From Meconema thalassinum (Eukaryota; Arthropoda; Insecta; Orthoptera; Tettigoniidae), in assembly GCA_946902985.2 (NCBI GenBank), contig OX336399.1, forward strand, positions 165,522,911 through 165,586,910: a stretch of DNA of 64,000 bases, written 5' to 3'. Under the pieces are notes generated by a model. The model had not been told where the DNA came from, searched no databases, and was given only the letters and a program-made list of their open reading frames with translations. Below are positions 42,395 through 52,900 of the stretch, piece after piece (positions within the stretch are counted from its first letter, which is position 1; each line of letters opens with the position of its first letter). The translations under genes and the position numbers were made by a program.

Positions 42395-43153
42395 AAACAG
42401 CAAGAAGAAGGAGAAGAAGGAGGAGAAGGAGGAGGAGAAGAAGGAGGAAAGGAAGGAGCAGGAGGAGAAGAAGGAGGAGGACTAGGAGAAGGAGGAGGAG
42501 AAGAAGATGGAAGGAGACGAAAAAAGAAGAAGGAGGAGAAGAAGATGGAGGAGAAGAAGGAGGAGAAGAAGAAGAAGCTGGACGATACGAAGAAGGAGGA
42601 GAAGAAGGAGGAGAAGAAGAGGGAGAAGAAGAAGGAGAAGAAGATGGAGGAGAAGAAGAAGAAGGAGGAGAAGAAGATGGAAGGAGAAGAAAAAGAAAAA
42701 GGAGGAGAAGAAGAAGGGGAGAAGAAGGAGGAGAAGAAGAAGGAGGAGAAGAAGGAGGAGAAGGAGGAGAAGAAGAAGGAGAAGAATAAGGAGGAGGAAG
42801 AGACGAAGAAGGAGGAGAAGAAGGGGAGAAGAAGGAGGAGGAGAAGAAGGAGGAATGGAAGAAGCAGGAGGAGAAGAAGAAGCAGAACTAGAAGAAGGAG
42901 GAGGAGAAGAAGATGGATGGAGAAGAAAAAGAAGAAGGAGGAGAAGAAGAAGGAGAAGAAGATGGAGGAGAAGAAGAAGAAGAAGGAGGAGGAGACGAAG
43001 AAGGAGAAGACGAAGGGGTGAAGAAGAAGGGGAGAAGAAGAAGGAGGAGAAGAATATGGAGGAGGATAAGAAGAAGCAGGAGGATACGAAGAAGGAGGAG
43101 GAGAAGGAGGAGAATATGAAGAAGAAGGAGGAGGAGAAGAAGAAGGAGGAGAG
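42395..43153 (+). repeat. 750-bp polypurine (GAA/GGA)n tract
   Basis: Nearly unbroken A and G on the plus strand, built from GAAGAAGGAGGAGAAG-like words with rare pyrimidine interruptions (for example 'gacgatac' near 42583). Frames on both strands across it are low-complexity Glu/Arg/Lys or Ser/Leu/Phe runs and are not genes. It directly follows LINE 3' sequence, suggesting expansion from a purine-rich tail. Confidence 0.97.
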
Positions 43154-43423
43154 ATGTCTACCTCGCCTTTCAACGTATTCGTTAATCTTGGGCGAAGGTG
43201 AGAAGATAATATGATTTATAGTATGGACCATATAATACTTGTCGCGGAATCAATGGCTGAATTGTAATTAATAATTACACTAGGTAACAGCTGGGCTAAA
43301 GGTGTGAATTGAAATACGTAACTTCTCGATAAGGGTTGAATTTAATCTTTCAACTAGTGAATTAGATGATGAATATAGAGGGGTTGTGGCGTGGTATTCA
43401 ATGTTTGTGGACTTATTCTCAAA

Positions 43424-44350
43424 TTATCCGCCTTGATCATGCGTAATCTTCCTTGGGTAGCCAAGATGTGCGAAGTATGTTTGCAATAATTGATTCAATA
43501 CAGCAAGAGCTATTCCGTTTGGCAACACATATGCTTGTCCGTATTTTGCTATCGTTAATATTATGTCTTGTTCGAAATGAAAGGTGTCAACGTGGATTTG
43601 AGAAAAAGGGTGTTCTGCTGTAATGGGTCCTTGGTTCTGGACTTGGTTAGGGTTTCTTTCATACTTGTTCCTTTGGCATGAATTACATTGATTGATCAGG
43701 GTTCGAACCTGTTCTTTCAAATGTGGCCAGTAATATTTAGTTTGGATATGCTCAATTGTTTCATTGATACCATTATGATTTAAAGACTGGTATTGCAAAA
43801 TGATTTCTTTCCGTGAGTTGGTGGATTCAATATCTTCTAAAAATTTCATGCATCTAATTATTATTAATTCAGATGTGAATAATTTCTGACATGTCTGAAT
43901 GAAAGGGATCTCCAGTGTTACGTCGTCAAAGTGAACGGCGTATTTATTTGATGATATGATTGTTTTGAGTTAATGATTACTCAGATCCTGATACAGGTTG
44001 TCCCGTGTAACAATCATAATTTGTCTGGTTCGTTTTTTTAAATATTTTCCGTTCCAGAATTTTTGGTGAATTACCAAATTTGACAATTATTTGGCTTCTA
44101 TTTTGATTCCATCTTCTTTCTAACTTTTTAAGGGTAAATATGGGGTCTTGCTGATTGGAATGTACCGTCTGGTTATCAATTCCTTTCTGATAGCCTTCAT
44201 CCCCTAGATTAGGCACTTTTCAAGCTGTGTATTTGTTTGTGTTTGTCTCTAATGTCTTGGCTTCGATGTGCCTCATAGGTTCATCTTGGAAATATGTTTC
44301 CTCAAAACCGAATGGAGAGACATATATATCTGGTTCTATGTTTTCGACTG
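43424..44350 (-). pseudogene. Errantivirus-like gypsy: post-RNase H linker and N-terminal integrase
   Basis: Reading leftward, a linker (about 44350-43977) includes EETYFQDEPMRHIEAKTLE and LERRWNQNRSQIIVKFGNSP. After a frame change it continues as the integrase (43849-43424). The HHCC finger is recognisable: H in SLNHNG, HIQTKYYWPHLKEQVRTL, then CNSCQRNKYER. The first catalytic D is in IHVDTFHF. The frame ends at HDQGG, which holds the second D of the DDE triad; the glutamate and the rest are missing. This is the gypsy/errantivirus type of insect element, dead. Part of an animal-virus-like lineage, described only. Confidence 0.8.
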
Positions 44351-44353
44351 CGC

Positions 44354-45589
44354 TTACTGTGCCAAGTGAAAATCCTGCTGGTATTCTTCACTTGGGTTTC
44401 CAGCGTGTTCATTTGTGCAGTAATCACTGTCATAATATTCAGGCAAGTAGGCCGTGTCGCATTCTTCAATGAAGTATGGGCCATTAGTTCTAACCTCATT
44501 CTCGTGTTCTATGAAACTCTTGTTCGCGTGTACCATTGAGTTCCATTACTCTGTTCTGTATGGGAATTCAAATTTACTTTTACAGTAGAGACTCCTGACA
44601 TTGGTCTCGGATAACTCTGGTTTGACTGTTGGGGTGTGTATCGTCTTCCAATATTATTGGGTGTTGGATAGGGACGATTTTTTAGATGTGTTTGATTTTA
44701 AGTGTTGTGGGTTCGTTCGAACGAACGGTCTTGAATGGTGTGGGTTCGTTTGAACGAACGGTCTTGAGTATTGTGGGTTCGGTGGTGCACTAGGATTCTA
44801 ATTTGGTCTAGGCATCTGGTTTTGGAAAGGACGAAGTGAAAATTGATTTTGTGGGATGTGTTGTGGTTTCATTAGCGGTGTATATTTGTGCTGTGTTCTC
44901 CCGAATGGGCTCCGTTTTTGTGCTAAATATGGGTTAGCGTTTCCTGTTTCTCTGTACTGTGGTGTTTTCTGTCCGCTCCTCAACTGGTCCATATAGCTCT
45001 CGTGCGCATGGTCATTGTCATATGACCGGCAGATTCGAATGGCTTGACCGAGGTCGTTTACTTGTGCGTATCGTAAGTACGAACGATACGGTTCCATTAT
45101 ACCTGCTTTAAAGGTATATAAGCTTAGTTCTTCAAGCTCTCTGAGATTTAATTCTAGTATTGCTCCCTGATAATTAATTTTGTACAGACTTGCACATTGA
45201 AGTCTTAATGATTCAAGTCTATCATGGTAATTTGGATATTGCTCGTCAAATTTCTGATAGCAATTTGATATTTCCTGAATTAGGAGGCGTTCGTCACGAA
45301 CGTCTCCATACTTTATCATTAATTTTTCTTTAAGCCTCTCATAGCTTCAGTTCGTATCCAGGTCTAATATACTGCATGCGTCTCCTTTCAATTTTGACTT
45401 TACTACATTGTAAAGGAAATAGTTAATAATAGCAGCATTTGGAGCTGTGGATATTCTTCTGAAGTTATTTAAGAAGGAATCACATCTCGCAATGAAATAA
45501 TCTAAGGTGCAAGAAGAGCTTCCGTAAAACTCAGGCAGTAACTGAATATGAGCATACTCAAATTTAGATACAATCTCAGCCTCAGACAT
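44354..45589 (-). pseudogene. Errantivirus-like gypsy: Gag
   Basis: The start is the ATG ending at 45589 (MSEAEIVSKFEYAHIQLLPE). The reading continues with FYGSSSCTLDYFIARCDSF and, beyond an in-frame TGA near 45346, with KEKLMIKYGDVRDERLLIQE and RSYLRYAQVNDLGQAIRICR, a gypsy-type capsid. A TAG at about 44797 interrupts, then a Pro/Asn-rich tail with repeated SRPFVRTNP units and further stops leads to HENEVRTNGPYFIEECD near 44480. Protease, RT and RNase H are absent: the frame passes straight into the linker before the integrase, an internal deletion of about 2 kb or more. Confidence 0.82.
44704..44778. repeat. 36-bp palindrome-bearing tandem repeat in the gag tail
   Basis: Units centred near 44718 and 44751, with a partial third at 44770. 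Each contains GTTCGTTCGAACGAAC (44711-44726, a perfect 16-base palindrome) or a one-base variant, plus 'ggtcttga'. On the minus strand they encode the repeated SRPFVRTNP. Confidence 0.85.
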
Positions 45590-46275
45590 TCTGAATTTAT
45601 AAAGACGGAGCAATGAGTTTACTACTACTACTACTAATAATAAAAAACTATTACATTATTATTAGTCTATTGTTTATGAACTAAGTGTTAATTCAAGATG
45701 AATTTGTAAAAGCAGCGCATCTATTCGATCCCACTAATTACACTTTCATGTGAAATACAAATTACTTTATTTTGAACTAATATCTACGTATTAAATTGTT
45801 TTATGCCTGATTTCTAATGGCATTTATTTAGGTTTGTTTATACTTTAGCTTTGATTGTAATCTGATTTGTTTAACTCTCGGTTTCTTAGGCGTCACCGTA
45901 TAAAAGTACATTCCAAAAACGTTCCAACATGAAATGCGAAAAGTTCAAACAAGCTTCATGTATCAGCTCTCTACGCTGCACATAAATCACTTGTTAGTTG
46001 TTAATTCGTTGCACACTTACAGGTAGGAAAGGTTGATCTGTGTTGCCAGCATCCTCACGTTCCTCGTGGCGTTCTGCTGGTGCAGTCTTCTCTCGAGGTA
46101 TACAGCTGTTTTGCGGATCAGCAGTCGGGTCCTGCTGGCGGTCGAAAATCCCCTTTGAAGTTGTGCAGTCACCTATATTTCGGTCGGTAGAGCTGCAAAG
46201 CGGATAACTTCTCCCAGGGTTGTCGTTCCTCCAACAGTTCCTTCTTGGTCTTCTGGCTAGGATGACTCTGCTCGA

Positions 46276-46293
46276 TCCCGGACCGGACCCCCA
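46276..46293 (-). promoter_or_regulatory. Primer binding site of the errantivirus-like element
   Basis: The minus strand reads TGGGGGTCCGGTCCGGGA directly after ...CATAAC. It begins TGG and resembles a tRNA-Pro-type primer site. The leader between it and gag (45590-46275) has no credible gene, and a small (TAC)n run sits near 45622. Confidence 0.65.
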
Positions 46294-46865
46294 GTTATGT
46301 TTTAGCAGCGTATCTTGAATTTGCAGATATATATTTGCTAAGGTCACGGTTTCTTTACCGCGTGCTGTCGATTACGAAAAAAAGAATAGACTTGTTGCAG
46401 ATTAATAACTGACTTTTATCAAGATCCGAAGAATGAGTATAAACCGTGTGGACTCAAGCAGATGTTGTTGCTTGAGTTTGATTCCAAGTCAGGCTTGCCT
46501 CAGACGGGCAGAGTAACGTGTTTGAAATCAGAGTGATGAATGAAGCCTGGAGCTATGTCATCAGCCCCCTTATATAATACTATGAATAAACCAAAGTTCA
46601 GAGTGAGGTCAATGTTTAGAGACCGCTCTACTTGTTATTGAAATGATATAACTTACTGCCTCGTGACTATGGAATCCTCCCTCGTTATAGCACAGAGTAC
46701 ACACTTACGTAACATATATGAGACATACCCTATGCGTTAGTGATTTAGTAAATACAATGAAATAACCTCCTTAAAGGCTATAAGCTTGCCTGCCAGCTAT
46801 TACAGCATGGCTGTCAGGTAAGTTACCTGCGGCTTCAGGTGACGTGCCGGCATGGCAACGTAACT
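46294..46865 (-). repeat. Probable 5' LTR of the errantivirus-like element
   Basis: Starts next to the primer site with AGTTA (plus strand, 46293-46297). A TAACT at 46861-46865 would give AGTTA...TAACT ends as in gypsy-group LTRs, about 570 bp. The right boundary is uncertain because no second LTR is present. The minus strand has TATTATATAAGGGGGCTGAT near 46560-46579, a good TATA box. The span 46866-47417 shows no gene. Confidence 0.5.
46566..46576 (-). promoter_or_regulatory. TATA box in the LTR
   Basis: TATATAAGGGG on the minus strand, placed to drive transcription leftward toward the primer site and gag, about 270 bases downstream. Confidence 0.5.
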
Positions 46866-47417
46866 TGTGTAGCCCCACCACTGCTCATAGTCCTAAAGAA
46901 GGAGGCACGGTGTGTGTAGCCCCACCACTTAAGGTGCACCCTGGATAGTGCTACACCTTCAAGGGCTCACAGTATCTCCTGCCTTCTGTTCAAGGCCCCA
47001 AATTTATAGGTCTTTGGCGTAATTGGCGAGTGTAATTGTCCTTTTAGAGCACTTCTTCAGGTTTTACTGCGTATATTTCAATCCACACAGTTGGCATTTG
47101 CAGTTGTCATCTGGTGTGTGGTTGCCGTCATTCGTGCATATCTTCGAGTGAAAGCCGTGGGCGAATCTTGTATAGAAATGTCTGAGCTCGAAGTTTGAAC
47201 CTTTCCATGTGACTGTCTGTAGTAGTGCTTCCGTGGAGTGGAGCTATACATGGTGAGTCAACTAAAACTTGCAGCGCAAATATTTCGGAAATGTGAAATG
47301 ATATTGATGTGCGGTTTTCACAGACTGGCTTGGTGGTCGGGGCTCGTAGTTTTGACCTATAGGCATATTTGAATAATACTTTGAACGTGTATTGTTTCAG
47401 CAAACATGCACTTTTTA

Positions 47418-47520
47418 AATGATGATGATGATGATGATAATTGTTGTTTTAGTGGGCCTAACATCTAGGTTATCGGTCCCTAATGATTTGGGGGATAGTG
47501 AAAGATGAGAATGAAAACTA
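47418..47520 (+). repeat. Short interspersed fragment with (GATGAT)n head
   Basis: A (GATGAT)n run then 'ttgttgttttagtgggccta' and 'acatctaggttatcggtccc'. This wording looks like a common interspersed 3' tail, but I see only this copy in the window. It precedes the LINE fragment. Confidence 0.4.
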
Positions 47521-47689
47521 TAACTAATACTAACTAGAGACTTACATACAATGGGGTTTGTTACAGGATTCTAGTGCAAGTGGTTTGCAAGAGGTCATAT
47601 GTTGAAAAGTTTCCACACCGACACTTGTACATACCCGTGGTAGCACAAACTAAAGAAAATCAAACACTATTACACTCCTTATGTGGATT

Positions 47690-48548
47690 CTGACAATAAA
47701 GATAACAATGGCCTTCAAAGTTTGTGTTCAATATTACCGAAATATTTGCAGTGCTACAAAGAACATCTCACCAAGCTCTCCCCCAAAATCACTACAAGGA
47801 ATAACATCCTACACAAGCTTTGTAGTAGTTCATTGGGATCGTCTACTCTGCAGCGGAATACTGTGCTCCTGTATGGCTGGAAAGTGCACATGTCCATAAA
47901 GTGGATACTAAGTTGAATGAAACCATGCGCCGCATAACTGGTACTGTAAAGTCTTCAACTCGCCACTGGTTACCCGTTCTTAGTCATATTCCACCACCCC
48001 ACCTGAGGAGAAAGGAAGCTCTGCTGAGAGAAGCAAAGAAGATCCGGTCATCTCCCTCATTACCAGTTCACCAGGAATTTTGTTAACGATCGCCACAAGG
48101 ACTTCGATCTATGAGACCAGCAAGTGTATTGACCGGCCGACTCTTGAGGGACAATTTTAACCTAAACTGGAGCTGGCAGGAAGAGTGGTCAAATTCAACA
48201 TCTGGAACTAATGCTCATGAGATAAATCCAACTCGGAAAATGAATGGATTTGACTCCCCAAGAAAACTATGGTGTCGCCTCAACAGACTGAGAACTGGCC
48301 ATGGGCGCTGTAATTTCTTGCGCCATAAGTGGGGCTGGATGGATTCTCCAATGTGTGAATGCCGTGAAGAGGAGCAGACCATGGACCATGTCATCCTGGC
48401 CTGCTCTCTTCATGCCTACTCCGGAAGCCCCAGGGACCTGTTTAATCTTTCAGAAAGTGCTGTTGTGTGGTTGAAGAACTTGGACCTGGACTTACGAATT
48501 CCTTGTTGTACTCACCATACGATTAAACGAAGTGAAAGTTTTAGGTGA
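47690..48548 (+). pseudogene. LINE C-terminal fragment (Jockey/CR1-like type)
   Basis: Successive frames read YKEHLTKLSPKITTRNNILH, then KLNETMRRITGTVKSSTRHW and LPVLSHIPPPHLRRKEALLR, then after frame changes LWCRLNRLRTGHGRCNFLRH and SPMCECREEEQTMDHVILAC. This is the tail after the RT domain, including the late CxC...H...C cluster, common in arthropod LINEs. It has at least two frameshifts and a stop near 48082. A second copy of the same family lies on the minus strand around the hAT element. Confidence 0.82.
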
Positions 48549-48802
48549 CCCATCCTGTATATACACTGAACATCCAGCCAACAGATATGATACTTTTCGT
48601 TCATACTTCCGAGCATTATCTCATGGAAGAAGCTCTCGTAAAATACGTTGAATAGTCAAACAAGTAGTGAAGTGGGTAGATCGACCACCTGTAGAGCGCA
48701 CTTCCGTGACGTGGAGTGCTGTGTATGGCTCCATCACTCTTCTGATATAATGTAACAAGGGAACAAGCCGAAGGTAAACCTCACCATCTCGCTGTTACTT
48801 TG

Positions 48803-49556
48803 GTCGGTTCCTCAGTTTAGGGGCTGCGACAACGCGGTCATGTAGCCTTGTGTACTTTGGGTGTGTGTAGAAACTGTCTGATAACCGGTGTTAATTGTGA
48901 TGACTGCATTGGTGTGTGTGGTTTCTTTTCCCGCTATCGTTTTACCCTCCAGGGTTGGCTTTTCCCACGGACTAAGCGAGGGATCCCACCTCTACCGCCA
49001 CTGAGGGCAGTGACCTGGAGCTTGAGACTCTGAGTCAGGGATACAACTGGGGTGTGTGACCAGCACTACGCCAAGGTGGCCTCACCTGAAAAGTGAACAG
49101 GGGCCCTGATGAAGGGATGGGAAGAGTGGGACGGTTAGGCAAGGAAGCGGGAAGGAGGCGGCCGTGGCCTTACAGTAGGTTCTATCCTGGCATTTGCCCG
49201 AAGACGAAGTGGGAAACCACGGAAAACCACTTCGAGGATGGCTGAGGTGGGAATCGAACCCCGTCTACCCATCCCGTTCCAGTCCTCATAACACTTTTCA
49301 AATTTCGTGGCAAAGCCGGGAATCGAACCCAGGTCCTCCAGGGCGGCAGCTAAACATGCTGACCGCTACGCTACGGAGGCGACGGTGTGTGTTATCTGTT
49401 TTCAATTCAAGTAAGGACTACTGACTTGGAATTTTTTCAAGTAGTTCCTACTTTGCTACAAAACGCCACCGTCAACGACTACTAGTTTAGAACTTGGTTA
49501 CCAGTTGCCACCACAGTCGGCTCCTGGCGACGAACGTCGGAACCTAAGAGCGTTTG
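48803..49556 (+). repeat. Family X repeat split by a SINE
   Basis: 48803-48920 and 49384-49556 together give one family X copy, with the same start 'ggttcctcagtttaggggct' and end 'ggaacctaagagcgttt' as at 40359. The break falls within GGTGTGTG, present on both sides of the SINE as its target duplication. Confidence 0.85.
48921..49383 (-). mobile_element. Long tRNA-derived SINE, about 460 bp
   Basis: On the minus strand the head begins GTCGCCTCCGTAGCGTAGCG (A box) and has GGGTTCGATTCCCGGCTTTG (B box). A second GGTTCGATTCCCACC follows, then the shared body GTGGTTTTCCGTGGTTTCCC, GGCAAATGCCAGGATAG and CACGGCCGCCTCC, and an extra 200-bp 3' part. GGTGTGTG flanks it at 48911-48918 and 49384-49391. 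It is younger than the family X copy it splits. Confidence 0.9.
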
Positions 49557-49972
49557 TGAAATTGTTGACCTATTTATTTATTTATTTATTTAATCGTATG
49601 GTAATTTATACAATATATACATAACAAGGTATATTCAAACTTACAAGTTCATCCTTCTCAACCATTGAGTTAAATCGGGTGTGAGAGCGAACACATCGTC
49701 AAGAATGCCAGGGTACGAATAAAGAGGACAGCGTTGGACCAGATGTTCGATCGTCTGTTCTTCCAGGTTACACTCACACATTGGTGAGCTGATCCAGCCC
49801 CACTTGTACCTGAAATAATTGCAGCAACCATGTCCAGTCCTCAGCCTGTTGATGCGGCACCAGAAGTTCATCGGTAAGTCAAAGTCGTTTGGTTTCATTG
49901 TGGGATCAAGATGGTGGGCACTTGTTCCCAATGATTTAGTTGACCACTCATGCTTCCAGCTTTCATTTAGAT

Positions 49973-52900
49973 GAGTGGTCGCCAAACTTATGAAGCTTCT
50001 GAGTAACCATACCTTTCTTAAATATACTGGGATTTAACACAAAAAAAAAAAAAAAGACAAAAAAAAAAAAAAAAACAGGGCAGAAATAAGATGCTTTTTC
50101 AAATATTTTAAATTGCCAATCAACATACATTTTCAGTAAATATGAACTCAATTTTAATAAAACTGTATATAAGAAAAAATAATTGAAATTGGTAATACAT
50201 TAGAAATGTAAAAACAGATTTTTCATCAACAAATGTTCGATATACACAACGAAAAACACAACATTCATAACTTCGAGCTCACACAATCAACTATGAGACT
50301 GACAGTTACAGTTGCACGAGAGTACGCAAAGAACTGTTTTTGTGAGTAATCGGCCTGAGCTCAGTGGAGTAACTCCACGTTAGCCAACCTGAGCTTGACC
50401 GTCATCTGCCAAACATTCCCCGCGAGCTACTAGTAGTGTACCCGATACCTAGTTTAGGCTATCGGCTACGCCAGCAGACATTAAGCCGTAGTTGAGGTTT
50501 TGAGAAGAGTTAGGAAAAGATAGCGCACCGATCGAGTCAAGAAGAATGTCAAGATGACGTAGGAGGTCTAGGATCAAGGAGGCACTGACATCTGTAAGAA
50601 GATGGAATTATGGATAGAGATGTGAAGTTTTATTGAGATATGTGTGGAATATGGTAATTAAACATCTTAGAAGAGGATATATAACATGCATTGTGGAAAT
50701 AATTATAAGGAAGTTAGATAACCCTTAAGTTATTTTATAACGGAACAGCCGAGATGATGTGGGTTCGAGACTATGATCGTGACGCGAGAGCACTGTGGTG
50801 GGGATGAACACCACGTGTCTGCGCCAGGCAGATAAGAGTGAAGACAGTGCCAGCACATTCAGTGGAGCTCTGTCAGTCGAGCAAGTAAGGTCGAGCTCTA
50901 TAGCGCAAGCGAGACGCACGGTGAAGGTCACGTAGCATACCGAAACTGTCACGGCAGAGTGTAGGCGACAGTTTCAGCATCGCCGAGCAGCGAACGCCAA
51001 GCAGGTCATTGATCCAGGGGGACTTGCCGAGGAAGCAATCACTGACGGCCGGGATATGTTAGAACAGCACTGCAAGTAGTTGGAGACTTTATTACAAGCT
51101 ACATTTCAACGCAGTTTGAACACAGTTCTTTTATGAATAACTTTATGACTATGCTTTTCCATAACGCATTCAAAGTTACTTTAACAATTTCAAGCAAGCG
51201 GAATGTTGTTAGCATAGGCACTGATAAACATTAGATCGTGCATTAATGAAATTTATTTCTTATGCAGTTTCATGAATTACCAAATACAGACCACTACAGG
51301 GTGTTTAATAAACTTGGACACTCTCATGTAAAATTTTATTTTACGAAAGTGAGTAATTACAGTTGTCGGAGATTGATCTTTCAATACTCAAACTGAACAT
51401 TTAACGGAACAGTGGCGTAACTTAGAAGAGGAATAGGGGGTCCGCTGTTTCCATGAACATTTTCGAGAGGAGTTGGACAATATCCGCTAAGGGTAATCCG
51501 AAGTTCAACATGTCAGAGTAGACGCAGATAGAGACAAGATGGCACCGCAGAGCGATGGATTCGATTCCTGACGAGAGGAGGTCCACCAGCTGATTCACTT
51601 GGGATTTCGAATGCAATCGTCATTTCATGGATGGAATGATATTCACGCCGATCTTTCGAGAAATTCATTATGTAGGGAAAATCGACGAACTTGGAAATTT
51701 AATTACAGCTGATTATGAAAGGTACTGTAAGAGTCATAACTACCTGATACGATTATTTTCATGAATACTGGGCACACATGTATATTTTTCTAATAGGAGT
51801 GATACGATTATTTAGACATGGTTTGACTTTATATACTTCGAATTTGCTAGAATATGGAGTGACCATATGATATGGCAGGCATCATTATACGAAATTCTCA
51901 CCATTGGTTGGCTTTATTAAGCAGATGTTTGGTCTTTTAGACATTTTTCCAGCTAGGATATTTTTCATGAATAGTTTTTTTTGTGTAACGAGTATTTCGA
52001 ACTCGTGATCTGCATTTGATTATCTAAAATTACTTCGTCAGTTCATTGCATACTAGCGAGTGTGTATTATTCATCAGTAGGGATTTTTTCCATTGGATTG
52101 TTTGGAGATATTAAGAAGTTATTCACTTTAGTGAATGAACATCGCTTTTATATGACAACTAGAAACTTGTTGATTCCTATCTGGTACATTCACTCATATA
52201 GTCTACGAGATGGGGTCTTTCGTATTTATACGATTGTATGGTGGCTACTCATCTTACCCATCGTTCAGGGCAATATCATCCAAGTCGACGGGGCGAGGTC
52301 TTTCGTATTTATACGACTGTACGGTGGTTACACATCTTACTCGCCATTGAGGGACTCATTTTTATCATCCGAGTGTACACGAGATTGTAAGTGAATCAAA
52401 CAAGGAACTACTAGTCACATATCAGTCGAAATTTTGTTAAATAAAGTAACGATAAATGTCAACAGAATTGCATTTAGTAATTCTTGTTTGCCAATCCGAT
52501 ATTTTGTTGCTATACTCTTTTGAGAGTAATTTCAGTTTAACAGCTGTTACAGCTGATGCTTTTGATGAGTTTTTATAATTGTGTTTGATACCTTTGAGAA
52601 GGATTTAAAGTAATTGAATCTTGTAAGATTAATCATTAATGGTCATATTTATTATAAGGCAGATCAGTATTGCAGATTTTGATATGAGAGATTATAACAC
52701 ATTGATGTTTTTCTGTGATGTGAGTTATGAAAATTGTAAGAGAATTTATGCTATTTGAAAGCAGATCTAAAATTACTGAGGTAAAATATTTTTCCAATTG
52801 TTTAAGAAGTTGTCTAGATGTGATCAGATTAATTACAGTTATTGGAGATTGTGTGCGTTGATAATTTGAAGCCAGTTATATATTTTTTGTAGATCATGCA

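Noticed and set aside
42199..43231. Long frames on both strands across the GAA/GGA tract (up to 324 codons)
   Set aside because: They are translations of a low-complexity polypurine tract with no amino-acid complexity beyond Glu/Lys/Arg or Ser/Phe/Leu runs.
45994..46347. 117-codon minus frame across the primer site of the errantivirus-like element
   Set aside because: It spans LTR end, primer site and leader, which are noncoding in such elements, and it has no domain.
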